Origin: Beroe forskalii
Lineage: Eukaryota; Ctenophora; Nuda; Beroida; Beroidae
Assembly: GCA_011033025.1 (NCBI GenBank)
Contig: WFMF01000081.1
Location: 248,001 to 312,000 of the forward strand
DNA length: 64,000 nt
Reading direction: 5' to 3'
A program made the translations under genes and the position numbers. Every line of letters begins with the position of its first letter. Position 1 is the stretch's first letter. The notes under the pieces were generated by a model. The model ran no database searches. It saw only the letters and a list, made by a program, of their open reading frames with translations, and was not told where the DNA came from. Below are positions 1 through 12,700 of this stretch, one piece after another.

Positions 1-625
1 CTTACATCTTTACACGGTGTAAATTATATGATGTAATGTGTATATTGGTGTACAAGAATACAATGCGGGGCCGTGTGGAGTACGTATTACGTAATGTCTG
101 ATGTACCTTTCGTTGATAATGAGGTAATGATAAATGGCAGGAATTCGGTTTCAGTTTAAGCTTTTAAGATATTTCAGATCATAACTTCAGATCATGAACC
201 TAAACTGCTTAATTCCAGGAAAAAGCACATCATGTTTATTGTTTATTGAGGCCCCATCTATCCCAAGACGGCATCACGTGCAGTCACTATGACATAATTC
301 ATAAGAATTCCAAGCTGAAAGAAGATCACTTTCGCTTTCGCATTGTGAAAGTGAAAGACTTCATGAGGCAATCACTAATTTATTGTTAAAATTGCATTAA
401 AATCCCTCCCAGCTGCCATCAAAGAAGTGACCTAAATAATATCTTAATATTTGTAACATGAGACTGCGTACCAACTGGTTAAGACGATTACCACATGGTA
501 TTTGGAAACTCCCATTCAAACAATCTCGAATCAATGATACTCTTATTGAACATAGCACTCTTAGCTAATTTGTAAAAGTTAAGACAAACAAAACGCCCCA
601 GCATTCGTCTCCCGACCCCACTCAC
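1..625. other. No recognised gene; intergenic or intronic
   Basis: AT-rich sequence without a coding signal, terminator or repeat that I can support. It lies immediately downstream (- strand sense) of the GTGAGT donor of the exon at 626..819, so part or all of it is probably the next intron of that gene. Confidence 0.5.
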
Positions 626-819
626 CGAGCTCCTTGGTGATGATGTAGGCGAGGATGGCCCTGGTCTCCAGTCTGGCGTCTGCGTCGGACCCGGGCGCCA
701 GCAAGCTGCTGATCCGGTTAGTCTGGTAGGGAGTGGTGCCCGTGCTCATGAGGTTGCTCTGTGCTGGGGATGTTCCTGCTGAACCACCCCTGCTGTCATG
801 ACCTATCGTCTGAGCCCAC
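626..819 (-). CDS. Internal exon of an unidentified gene
   Basis: Read on the minus strand, this 194-bp block lies between an acceptor (TTGCTTCAG before GTGGGC) and a strong donor (GTGAGT after GAGCTCG). One frame is open throughout: 1 base, 64 codons, 1 base. The peptide starts WAQTIGHDSRGG, has a Ser/Thr/Gly-rich first half, and ends ARLETRAILAYIITKEL, which looks like an amphipathic helix. The block is clearly richer in G+C than the flanks and its codons often end in G or C, as expected of a real exon in an AT-rich genome. I do not recognise the family. The rest of the gene lies outside the window to the left (3' direction) or in unrecognised exons to the right. The splice sites and composition are observed; that it is expressed is inferred. 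Confidence 0.6.
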
Positions 820-965
820 CTGAAGCAAGGAGGGGTTAGAATGGGACAGCTAAACCACCCCTGCTGTCTGCGCCCACCTGAAGTAGGGAGTGGAGTGGGT
901 TAGAATGGGACGTTCTAGCAAAATCCCGACTGTATGAGCCCACCTGGGAAGAAAGGGGTTGGAAA
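781..965. repeat. Three tandem copies of an exon/intron boundary
   Basis: The 5' edge of the 626..819 exon and its intron flank are repeated in tandem. Copies begin near 781, 850 and 908 and share CCACCCCTGCTGTC, GCCCACCTG and GGTTAGAATGGGAC blocks; the third is more diverged. Each copy keeps an AG/GTGGGC acceptor on the minus strand. Confidence 0.7.
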
Positions 966-3900
966 GTTAGAAAAGAGTTTGAGGAAGCAGCGATGAAAAG
1001 CTGAAGGGTGAAGGGGTTGGAACTGTCGAGGGTGAATGATGGTACATGATGTGATAGTGTGATATGATGGACATTAATTGATCTATTTTTCAGATTAAGT
1101 TAGAATTTCGAAAAAACATAGCCCAGTTTTCAAAATTTATGACCCATCTTTATCAACTTCATATGTTTAATGTTTATGAGAACTGAGCGAAGCCACGACA
1201 CCGGATTTAACCGAGACTTGAAGAGATCTCGATATGTATTACACCACTATATATAAGACAGGAATTACAGAGATCTATTGCTGGGAGAACACATATAATA
1301 CACACACATTGGAGAAGGCTAAATTCCAATCACCACCTGCGTGCAAGGCAGTGTGAGGATACTAATTGCCCCTCTCAAGCCTGCCTTGCTGTGTGTGTGT
1401 GTGTGGACTGTGTACAGGTATATAGAACAACTGTGTGATTATATTTGAATTTCAGGAACGGGAACTGAGTCTATGTTCGTATATCATTTAACATGGTCAA
1501 TGTACAGGTAGTAGAAGAGTAGAAGTTTACTATGGCAGTATGGGGCACTAAGCCCTATCGTCAGATCATGAAAACAATGATCAAAAGTCCCTTGAGACAA
1601 CGGCAATTATTATAAACAGTGGTGTTTAAGGGGTGATTGAGAGCTGTAGTTCTAACGTTTTGTGTATTGTATATGGGTACACGTGCAATATAGTACAGCT
1701 GGTGATCATTGACTACTCCGTCGACGCCCCATTTTTTCCAAAAAGGAGGCAAAAAGGGTGTAACATGGGAACACATGCTGAAACGGCGGTGCAAAAGGGG
1801 TGAAAAAAGGGGGCAAAAGGGGGTAAACTCAAAAAGGGGCCGTCGGCGGGGCAGTCAATAACCCATTATCCCAGCTGGTGGTGTATGTGCGTTCCCAGCT
1901 AGAAAAGAAGAGCTGTATTTTGGACCGGGTTAGACATCGTACATTTTATACAGCGGACGTTGCACGACAAATAGGCGGTAAGAACGTCATTGATTGTACA
2001 TTCTTAACCCTCATAATGACGGCATACACAGTAACTTACAGATCGCAGCTCAGTAGATGTAGTGTTTTGCTGTTTTAGGGGTATAATTTGGCGATTACTG
2101 AGTGTACAAAGAGGAAGACGCACATTCCCTGCAAATTTCCGGGTAGTATTTAGCTGTACAGACGTCGCATGAAACTTCAGTCTAGTACATGGAATCGGAG
2201 GATGAGTTTAAACTGTCACGCTGTTTCAAGATTTAAATTTAAAACGGTTTATCATTTTTAATTGCTTCATATAACTATGAAAATATCAGTCCATGATACT
2301 ATTATATTAAGATTTGATATGATAAAAAATAAATTTAAGATTTTATAAGATCATTATTTTTTACACTAAGCCCTTTTAAGTTTTAAGAAAATTGAGATGA
2401 AAATTATTTAAATGTTCACGATGTACTATCTGGCACTCACCTAGTAAAATTCATTTGTCATGGAATTTGTTCTAAAGAACTCACACACATGATTATATAA
2501 CCCCAAGGGCCAAAGCCACGAAACTATACCATCAATCAACACTACTGTGGACGGTATGTTTATTGTGTGTAAAATTCTTGTATACCGTGAGAATAAAATT
2601 CATGTTTGAACATGTTCCTTATACTGAATTATGTGATAATTCTAAACGATTAAAAACTTATTTTCACAGCAATTAATAAAGCACAAATATTTTCAGACAC
2701 TCTCAACTCAACAAATTATAAAGAATAGTTTTATAGCTACACAGTAAACACACGTACACATGAGCCCATACACAGTATACACACATTGATGATAATTATA
2801 CATATTATACGCATACACATACAGTTCATTATACACATACAGTTCATTGTACACAGCGTGTACACACACGGCTCCTTCATACAGGTGCAAAACGCTCAGT
2901 TCCAGTTTCTCAGCAGTTGACATAACGCATAGTTAAAATGCCTGCGTGTAATGTGCCAGTTTGTATACGAGTATGTTTGTGTGGCATTCAGTGCAATATA
3001 TAATATACTTTGTCTAAGGCAAATACCGTGCATTATAGCCTGCTGTAAACATCTAATACAGTAGTATGAGCAACTATTATTTGGCTTACTCAGTAATTCT
3101 GTGATTAGTTTACATCTAATAACAACTTTTCAATGATCACTTTTCAAATAATGCTATCAAATCAGTAAAATAAATACATGACTGTACCATGAAATATAAC
3201 TATCTATAGTTGCATAATCTTTAGGGCATATCATCATTCACCACTGCACAAAGCCTTAGACACAGAGCCGTAGTAAGTAGTAATGGCTTATGTGCAGTCA
3301 AATATGGTCAAATGGTCGTATGGATGTGTGGGTCCTCCCTTATGAGAAGGAATATTCAGTGCTTCAGTGTTATATGCTAGCAGTGAGGACAATATCACAA
3401 TGCTAGGATTATCTGATCATGTTGTAAATTGATAATGTAGGTAACTATTTGAGATTACGGATCACTGGGGTATATGACCATTGGGGTCTAATTGAACGTG
3501 GCAAATGTAGAATATTAGAGGAAAAATGAAATAAAAGGTGCAAGACCAAAAACCATAACTAATCAATTCACATACCATTTTGATTGAGCATCTCCAAGTT
3601 AAAATTAGGCGTATCAAACGACTAAAAAGTAATGCAAAGAAAAGAAGATAATATTTTACTTATAATATAAACCAGATAAGACTAAAATAAGGCAGTGAAT
3701 TGATTTAACTGAAGTCGATTACATTTGTTTTCACTGCTTTTTCATTGATTATAAATATAGATAATCACAAGATTTTTTTTCTAATCATTGAATTTAAATA
3801 ATTTATTGATGATCATTATCTTATTAAAACATACATCTAGGAGATCCAACTTCGTATGTCCTTACGATTAGTGTTATTTATCGGTTAGACCTAATCGATA

Positions 3901-4095
3901 ATATTGAAAGTAAAAAACAGTCACTACAGATTTTAAGATCACCACAGCATCTAGATTAAAGGATCATCATCTCATCTACCTGTTGATAAAGGGCAATCTA
4001 CAGGGACAGACTCTAGAGCAGTACAAGTTATCTCTGCCATTCATGGGAACTCGAACAGCTGCCTTCATCAGTGTACTTTAGAGCTTCACACACAG
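966..4095. other. No recognised gene
   Basis: AT-rich noncoding sequence. It includes a short GT tract near 1390..1405, a stretch of repeated G-runs near 1790..1845, and ACAC/TATAC-rich DNA near 2740..2870. Short open frames on both strands look like chance ORFs. Confidence 0.5.
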
Positions 4096-4192
4096 GGGGA
4101 GCAAGCTAACTTAGCTATAAATCTAGAGGGGAGCAAGCTAACTTAGCTATAAATCTAGAGGGGAGCAAGCTAACTTAGCTATATATCTACAG
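4096..4192. repeat. 32-bp tandem repeat, three copies
   Basis: Three adjacent copies of a 32-bp unit beginning GGGAGCAAGCTAACTTAGCT and ending in AAATCTAGAG. The first two are essentially identical; the third differs at its 3' end (ATATATCTACAG). The high identity suggests a recent slippage or unequal-exchange duplication. No coding role is apparent. Confidence 0.85.
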
Positions 4193-7128
4193 AGTTGTCG
4201 TAGTTACACGCATTGTTGTTATATAGTTAACAATGTAGTTAAAAAGTATCAATATTAAATAGAATTGTGTGTTAAAAATGTAACAATTCAATGTTAAGTT
4301 GTACGTTAATAAAAACGTAACAATTCAATGAGCTGTAGATCACTAGATCAAGGTCACCATTTCACGGACCTGTGTTGTCGTGGTTACGTATCGCGTTTTC
4401 ATTGTTACATTTTTAATTGTCAACACGTTCCGCGGTGTTTCGTATTATTTGATATCGGCTTAATTACACAACAGAGTCTTCGTAAAGTAGTGCCATGGTA
4501 TGGCACCGTTCTAAAACTTAGATACCCTGGATTATGGTGATAAGGTCAGACAAGAACGACCTAGCACCCAGGGTGAAAAATTAAGGCAACAAAAGGTTGA
4601 CCAATTACCAAAAATTAATAAACCAAAAAGATAAAAACAATACGACACGGTCATAAAGCGTTTTGACAGCTCAGACAGCTGTGGAAAATATTAACGGAAG
4701 TGAAACAAAAGATAACTCTTGGTAATTTGAATTAAATGGAATTAGAATTGTTAAATTTTCAAATTTAACGTGATGCGGAAAAAAATAATCAGCAAAAAAG
4801 GCGTACCATTAAATCACAAAAACCAAAATAAGACACAATAGAAAAGTGGAACATTTTAAAAGTCACACCGGGGATACCAGCAACTCAAGATTTAATTAAA
4901 AGTAATTGTATTAAAAAAGAAAGAGAGGAGGAAAGTAAATGAAAGCTTTGCAAGTTCTTTCGTGTCTTTCACAATTTCCGAGAATTCGCGTTTATATATA
5001 TTACACCGTTGGAAACAGGTGATAGAAGTACTGAATGTCTCAACGCTTTGTTAATTGTAACTCCGGTACACATAATGCACTTGAGAAAGTACAATAAATA
5101 AAACATTATTATTTATTTAACCACGGCTTTTTAGCCTTTAAAATTCAAGGATAGAATAGTAAAAACTAGTTTTCTAGGGATCATATGATGCCACCAAGGT
5201 CGCAAGAAGCAAGACTCAAATTACTACCACGAAACTTAAGTCCTTTCGGTCAGAAAGGATTCATATAAGTTTCACATTGCTTATTTCTTGCAGCCCTCAT
5301 CATTTAAAACCATCTACCTACTACTGAGTAATAACCTTTTAGTGATAGTCAAATTAAAAAGCGACAAAATGCGTGTCCTTTCGCATGCTGCAAATGCAAA
5401 ATCTTCATCTGCTGATGGTACCATCTCCCAAGACATCGCAGGTATTTGTCAGAAAACTAATTTGTCAGCTAAGCATGCCCAGATGTTCGTATTGACGGTC
5501 ACCAAAGCTGATAATTAACTTTAGATATTACATTGGAGAGGACCTGGTATAGTAGGGGTGTGTACATACTACCTGTCCACATGCCCGTGTGTTTGATTAA
5601 AATGAAGGGCGTGGCCCCTGCTGTGTGGCAGCAACAACTCGGTGCGAGGCTGTATCGTGGTAAAAGGAATGTGCAATTAACTCACCCCTCAGCACAATAG
5701 GCAGTTTTACAGCGGACAACATTCTAGGGAATTGTGAACAGGATGTACACGGTACTCAGGTGTACGAAATATCTGAGATTGCCCAGTCACTGCACTTTCT
5801 ACGCGCCAAATTCCATGAATAGGTACTAAAGTTGTAATAAATGCACGTCGCACAATGCTATATCTAGTCACGTTTTATTGTGCAGTTGCAGCAAAGTATA
5901 CCAACATACCAGTCATTAAAAGGAACGGAATATAAAGCAACAGTACAAGATTTTGAGAAAATTCTCTGTATTTTAACTTAGAATATTTCTATCCCATGTC
6001 ACATGAGGAAGTATATATTTTCACAAAACAAGAAAGTAGCGGAGAGAGGAAACCAGGGGAAGTAAAGAAAGAGGACATCCCTAACTTCTGAAATATGTCA
6101 GATAAACTTGTGAAAGCGGAAGAAATAATTAAATAATATTCTCTTTTTTCTGTAGCCGGTGGTATGAGGTCATGTAAACCTGTCACAAATTCTGTGTCCT
6201 AAAAACGTAAAAACACACAGCACGGTCTTAAATTTATATAATTCTACGAAAAGGAAATTTAGGTGTCGAACCCTCTCGTATCTGTTGCCAGATAGTTGGA
6301 CCTACTTCCTGTTTGTAATGGATAAATGCTAAAAAATAGAAGTTTCGAGGCCTAATTCAAGAGGCATTTAACGGAGAAACATCCGAGAAGAAAGGCATCC
6401 AAAAGTTCAGATCATTAAAATGACTATTTCACCCACACTATTCACTAATAGCACATTAAACTGGCACTAATTGTATGAAACGATACACTGAAGCCATTGC
6501 ACGTGCCTCACGTATTCTTAAGAAAAGACGATATATGACCTATGACACGTAGAATTTATATCACTGTATATATTTTATATAAAATAAACCTGATACCTGC
6601 GAAGATAAGCAGGCGAAAACTGTTGTACGGGTTGTTCCAAATGACTTCAGACACGTCTAGTCTCTAATGTGGACACAGACGCGAATAGAAGGCGGTTGAA
6701 ATGACGTCATTATCATAGCTCAAAGTGGGAAATGGATGACGTTGAACCGGCTTTGTTTTTGAAAGTTGGGATTGAGATATGCAAAAATGAAAGAAACCGG
6801 AGGAAGGAATTGCCAAGGAATTTGCCAACTCATTTGAGGGTTTTTCATAGGATAGAAAAAGGGAAATGTAAGAAATGCAAGCAGTAATTTTAAAGGTTTT
6901 GTCTGCGATAGCAGTTATCGGTACGAAATGAAAGGAAGACTGAAGTCTGGAATTCACGTGACTGGAATGCAGCACATTTTGTCCAGGAATGGAACTATAT
7001 TATATATTGGTATGGTGAGCAAAGATTTTCTTGAGAAATGAAGAGCCAAGAATAGCTGGTAAATAATGTTCATGCTGGTAGTTTACTCACCACATTTAAA
7101 ATGAATTGCCTGAAGATAGATCTGATTT
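4193..7128. other. No recognised gene
   Basis: AT-rich sequence with no supportable gene. A 78-codon open stretch ending at 5518 follows a good acceptor-like tract (TTATTTCTTGCAG, ending 5291), but it has no recognisable domain and is listed under rejected items. Confidence 0.45.
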
Positions 7129-7325
7129 TTAGCGAGTCTGAGATGGTGGAGTATCCTTGTCATTGAGTTTGAAGATAAAGCGATGGTAGCCCACTAGAGT
7201 TGTTGGCAGGATTACAAGTGTAACGATAAGAACTATCACAAGTTCCACAGCCATGATAAAATCAACGTAAATTAATGCTCCAGGTATTGGGAAAACAATG
7301 TAAGATTTGAGTGTAGTTATTGAAC
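7129..7325 (-). CDS. Weak candidate terminal exon, membrane segment
   Basis: On the minus strand an acceptor-like TTTTACTACAG is followed by 64 open codons and a TAA stop. The predicted peptide has one strongly hydrophobic stretch (about residues 25-45, containing AVELVIVLIVTLVILPTTLV), then a basic and hydrophilic tail ending TPPSQTR. That would suit the tail of a single-pass membrane protein. However, T-rich DNA tends to give hydrophobic translations by chance, open frames of this length are common in the window, and I find no convincing partner exon: all three frames of the adjacent stretch 7326..7440 are largely open. No family is recognised. Treat it as a hypothesis only. Confidence 0.2.
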
Positions 7326-9698
7326 CTGTAGTAAAATTTTAAACAATGCCACAATCCCGAAGTGAATTGGAAATAGGTTGAAGAAGAATAGGGATAATAC
7401 AACACGTGACCCAGGCTGGAAATGATCCAGGTTTGAGGTCCTGCAAATGAAAAACAACAAGAGGCAAAACCATTAAATGCACATTGATGGAGGGCAATCT
7501 ATTGCCGGGTTAATTAAACTATTTAATTGGAATAGGGGCGCCGGAGTGGTCCACAAAACCCTAAACAAAGGCTCCCCACATGACTGAAGATAATCCACAC
7601 AAACATGTTTTAACAAGCACACCTCATACAACCTCCACCCAAACACCCATACGAAACATGGGTTTTAACTTTTAACCCTGCCATTCACCCAGATAATCGT
7701 TCGAATTTAGAAACATTGCTCGACTGATTAGTTAATAAAACGGAGCAATGATTGTCTAGAGCATAATAGGTATAAATTATATAAATCAAACCATAAACTT
7801 CTGACTTCCAGAAAAGATGCCACATTGCGGAACTGGATACCAAATGTCCAAATAACGAGAACCGAAAGTGCAAATGAAGAATGATAAATCATGAACCATT
7901 CCCATAGATGAAAATAGTACGGTTTAACACAAGCGAATTGAAGAACACTGTCACATCGAATACCTGCAGTTAAACAACTATGACGTCACGAAGATATTCA
8001 TGTTACTGCTCGAGCTCATTTCACTGCCAACTTATCTCACGTAAGTACTTGTCAGACTCCCACGCTTCCTGTATAGCAGTGTACTTACAATACACGGTAA
8101 TTACAAAATTTTCCTGAATATGACGTATCATGGTTGCGTACACTTCAAGCTCATAAATCTGGTTACACCCAATCGGAATTCAACTCAAAGCTGAGTCAGT
8201 ATGAAGGCAGATTGTGAAATAAAATGGAGATTAAAACACCTGAACTATGAACTTATGAGAATAAGTTGGCAGCTCATCCCCAAGTCTGATTATGAATTAG
8301 CGATCTGTTTAATATAAACCGATAATGACGTCACAGATCCTTGGGAATTATTATATACCTGATACCAGTACATTAGCATACATAATGACCCCGGAAAGAG
8401 GCATTGTCTCATAGAGCGCTGTGGGAGGAGCGCGACCAGCTAGACATGGGGCATGGGTGAGAAATAGGCGAGCTGATCTCTGCAATCCAACACTCTAAAC
8501 CCTGATAATGACGTCATGACAGAACGTACCTATATGTCGCTGGCCCCTAGCTGCGCTGTTAAAAGCTGCTAAAACTTCCCACCGTTGCTAGGCATCAGGA
8601 GTTAAACCTAAGTAGACAATTCCTCGTCTACTAAGAAGGTTTATAGGCAGGGAGGGAGCTGTTAGAGTGATATTCAACGAACGGAATTTCCGCAGGGCGA
8701 GAATATTTCGTCATTTTCGGCCGCAACTTTCGCAGTTAAAAGCCTAGGTTTGTAGATTTACGACTATAAATTCTGTGAGTAATGGGGTATATTGAGTACC
8801 ACAAGGATTTAATAAACGATATGCCATAATTAAGCTAAGAGAAATAAGAAAACTTGCGATAATGAAAGCTCAAGGACTCTTGCCTGAAAGAAATTTATCA
8901 AGAAAATAAATACTATTTGATTTGTCGATGTAGACAATAAACAAACGGTACTCAGGAACAATTACCGATCTGTCGACGAATCATGCGCAATGCGCATATA
9001 TAATATTTGTACTCAAGATCATTGACCAAATGACATAATGAACCGCAGAATGGAGTACAATGATGTAATGAAAAAGTAAAAGAAGAATGACGAATCAGAA
9101 GTAAAGGTCTCGAAGAACACTGGAAAATCTTGCGATGAGACGAAATCCAGACCGACTGTGTAGGTACATACATACAATATGTTATACCTACATTGGTGAT
9201 GTGATGTGGGAGGATTACATGATCCCCTTGTGAGCGGTGACCAGTAACCACGCACATTCCAAAGGGTCAGTTTACAATAATAAGAATGTAGGACGAACCA
9301 TACGCCTCGTCTTAAGTACGAGAAAATTTAAAAATAATTGATGGCATTATCAAAAAAGAAGATACCGTTGTCAAATTTTTGTCAATTTGTCAATAACATA
9401 TGTGTTGTGCCATGGAAGAAAATTTCACAAGTGTAAGCACCCTCTTGATGACTCTAATTATTTCCAACTACTTTTTCGATTCAAGTGAACAACTTAGTAA
9501 CTCACAAAGCAACTTGAAACTACTTCTCAATGCCAATTTCTCACAAGATGGACCGTCGATCGCAAAAGCACACGAAGCTTCGACTTCTCTGCTCATACTC
9601 ATAAAAGCCAGTGAAGAAGATAGCTCCCTCTCGAAGTTCTGTGAGAAGAAATAGTGAGGGCAGGTGCAGAGTGATCAGGTTACAATCCCAGAGAGGAT
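7326..9698. other. No confirmed gene
   Basis: AT-rich sequence. An 84-codon open frame at 9400..9654 (+) overlaps an equally open frame on the other strand with acceptor- and donor-like ends, so neither strand can be preferred. No domain is recognised. Confidence 0.4.
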
Positions 9699-9737
9699 CA
9701 CGTGATGGGTCGCGTGATCTGATACCTGGGTCACGTG
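9699..9737. promoter_or_regulatory. E-box cluster (palindromic CACGTG)
   Basis: Two perfect CACGTG palindromes, at 9699..9704 in TCACGTGA context and at 9732..9737 in GTCACGTGAC context, plus near-matches (CGCGTG, TACGTG) within about 60 bp. CACGTG is bound by bHLH factors, and GTCACGTGAC is the core of the lysosomal CLEAR element bound by TFEB/MITF-type factors. No start site or gene is evident beside it, so its function is inferred only from the motif density. Confidence 0.35.
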
Positions 9738-12700
9738 ACCGGAGATACGTGACTTTGTAGATACCACTTCAGAGAATTGTACGGCACTGATCCCAGTACT
9801 TGGAAGTGTGCTACGTCACTCACGGAAACTAATTTAATTAAGAAAAAGCTATCGACAAATGTACAATTCCTATACACGAAGGCAGTTTTTGATAGCTATT
9901 TGAATCATTAATCATTGATATTTTCGAATTTAAGTCGATGGTTTCATTGTGTCAGAAACGATTCTATATTTACTCTGCCCTGGGTTATATTGTTGAATAT
10001 GCAAATTAACTAATTAATCACGCGCGAAGAAATGAGGAAATTGACCTATTTTTAGCAAAAATTAATTTAATTACTCAAATTAGATTTAATGATACGCGTG
10101 GGGTACAAAATACAATGTCCATTACGGCTGATGAGCGATCACCTCATTTGATATCGCCCACCCCGATATTATGTGATGATATCGGATGATTTTCGGGATA
10201 TTGGATAGTGCACTGCGTAATTACCAATGGTTTCTACTCAGGCAGCAGAAAATTGGCCAGAAAGTTGATAGAACTACAAAGTCGCCATAAAACGCCAAAA
10301 GCTACCAGGAAGTCACCAGAATTGCAAAACCGCGGTGCATGAAAAAAGTCGCCAAAACTCGCAAAAAAATGTCACCAACAGGCACCGATTTGCTTTTGCC
10401 GCTGTCCAGTCAATAAGAGTTTGACAATATACGCTTAGAGCATGGCTGAGAATGCGCTAATCATATATTAAAGAATTAAGTTGTAACCCCATCAACTCAA
10501 TTGGATGATGATACATCAGTTGGGATGAGTAATATAAACGCACAGTCGAAAGTAAAAATATGACAACTTTACAGCTTGTAAAGAAATGGAAATACAAGAA
10601 TGAACTAAGAAACACTGCAGCATGATTATTGACTTCTGAGTTTCGTCTTCTATCTTCTACTGCCAGAATCGATGCGGAACACAATACTTCCTTAGCAGGA
10701 TACTACATAACATAGAATGATAATATCATGTATATCACAGAATATGTTATAGTATAATCATCTCACATCAACCAGCTGCGGAGAATGAAAGAATAATAAG
10801 GTTGCTCCAACCGAAAAGGTAAGAGTAACAAAAGATAAAATATATGCCCAGCCTTGTAGCTCATTGTAAGAATAAAAGAAAGTCTAGATTGATGATTGAG
10901 ATCATTCGAATCATTCAGAGCTGAATAAAAAGTGTTACGGAGAAAATGGCGATTCAATACGTCAGTGTGTATTGTGGCGTCTTGACATCAATTGAACACA
11001 ACCAATAAACAATGTCGTCAGCATCACCTGTTTTTGAGTGCAGGAGGATGAATGGTGTCATTGGAAGCTTGGTGGAAATGACCCTGTAAGGGATAAAGAC
11101 TCGGAGTCTCTTAATGAATGTTTCTTTACAAGAGCGATCCTCTCCTCTTAGTGCAGAAGATCAATAGGTCTTATTAATAAGTATCGTGGCTACCATCATA
11201 ATATCAAGTCAGAGCTCCTTGAAGGGTTTTGTAACAAACTTGATCAATTTGAGGATTGCTAAAGATAGATCTCAATGGGTTGATTGGTAATCAATGTGTG
11301 TTGTCTGAGTAATTATGCCGTACAGTACGCACAAAATTCTGCCTGAGAAACAATGAAACGTGATTTTTCAGCAGCAATTTAATCATGAATCAGATAGCAT
11401 GGCATACATTGCTCATTATATTTTTTGCTTTCTGTTCCACAGAAAAGAGCAATTTTTCAATATTGCAAGAATATGTTGCTTAGTTGAACGTGTTTCCGAT
11501 TTTTATATTACCATAAAATAGAGGTGAACCGATTTCCAAAATTCCACTGCTCGGCACAGAATGGCGATATATACGCTAGTTTTTTTTTGTACAGTGTGCT
11601 TGTAGATTTAAATCTACATGTTAATGAGAGAGGCAGAATTCAGCCCCCAGTTCTATAAAACTGTTGCAGGGATAGGATACTGCAGAATTGCAGGTCCTCC
11701 CACCATAACAATACAACAATGAACAGTACACTGTGTGCCTTTCAATGAAACATACATACATGTACTCTCCCTTTTATTTAGGTACTATCTGTCAGGATGT
11801 ATGAATGGGACGAGCAGTACATTTATATTACACAGATTGAATGTGATTATGGAGCAATTAGATGATTAGGGCTGCAGTGAGCTGCTGGTGATTGCAGCAG
11901 AATCACCAGATAACAAATGACCTGCATCTACACACGAACATTCTTACACTCATAGGCACTGCACGCTTTAAGCGGAGCAAATCATACAAATTTGAAAAAA
12001 TATCCATCTTCGAATCCCTCTTGTCAAATTCAAGTAGATAGGGATCAGGGAGCTATAAATAGAGCCAAATTTCACTACACATCAATAAATAGGAACATCC
12101 TATTGAGGGATAGATTGAGGGGTGTAGCAAATATACAGTCAACGAAATTGAAATGAGTACAAAATTGTATTAGGCTACCTTCTCATTTTCCTTCAAGTCA
12201 GGTAACAATGATATGTATCTTGTGATCTACATCCCGTGTACAGCTCATACAATCTGATACAATCTACAGTTGCAGAAGAAAAGCAGAGGAAAAGAGAAGC
12301 AGCGCACACCGTTGAGATGGCTGTACCATGGATTGAATCAAGTGAAATATTTATATACCGCCGGAGTCTTATCGAAATTAAATTAGTGATGTAAGGTATC
12401 GTCCCACTACGGAATTCGATACGTCACTGTTACCGAATACGGTACGTACAGGGTGTTTTTACAGGTAATGCCTTGAAATCCGAATCGCGTTACCCGAAAC
12501 CTTATCGAATTAAGTATTTATATATTACCAAACATAGAGAGTTATATAAAAACAGGGGGCAGGCTAAATTAGGATTGTAAAGAGACGGGGCGGTAACTAA
12601 TTAACTAATTAGGAAAAGTCATCGGCACTGCCCATAAAAGGTGGGGCGGTTGCAGATGCTCTCGCAGGAATGTTTGTTTTGGAACGCATCCAGTCCTGCA

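Noticed and set aside
5288..5518. 78-codon open stretch (+) after a good acceptor-like tract
   Set aside because: No recognisable domain, no partner exon, and frames this long are expected by chance in 64 kb.
6664..6975. 103-codon minus-strand ORF
   Set aside because: Length alone is compatible with chance. Its Ser/Phe-rich composition fits random AT-rich sequence, with no domain or splice support.
9400..9654. 84-codon ORF (+), with the opposite strand also open and framed by splice-like signals
   Set aside because: Strand cannot be decided and no family is recognised; needs a protein search.
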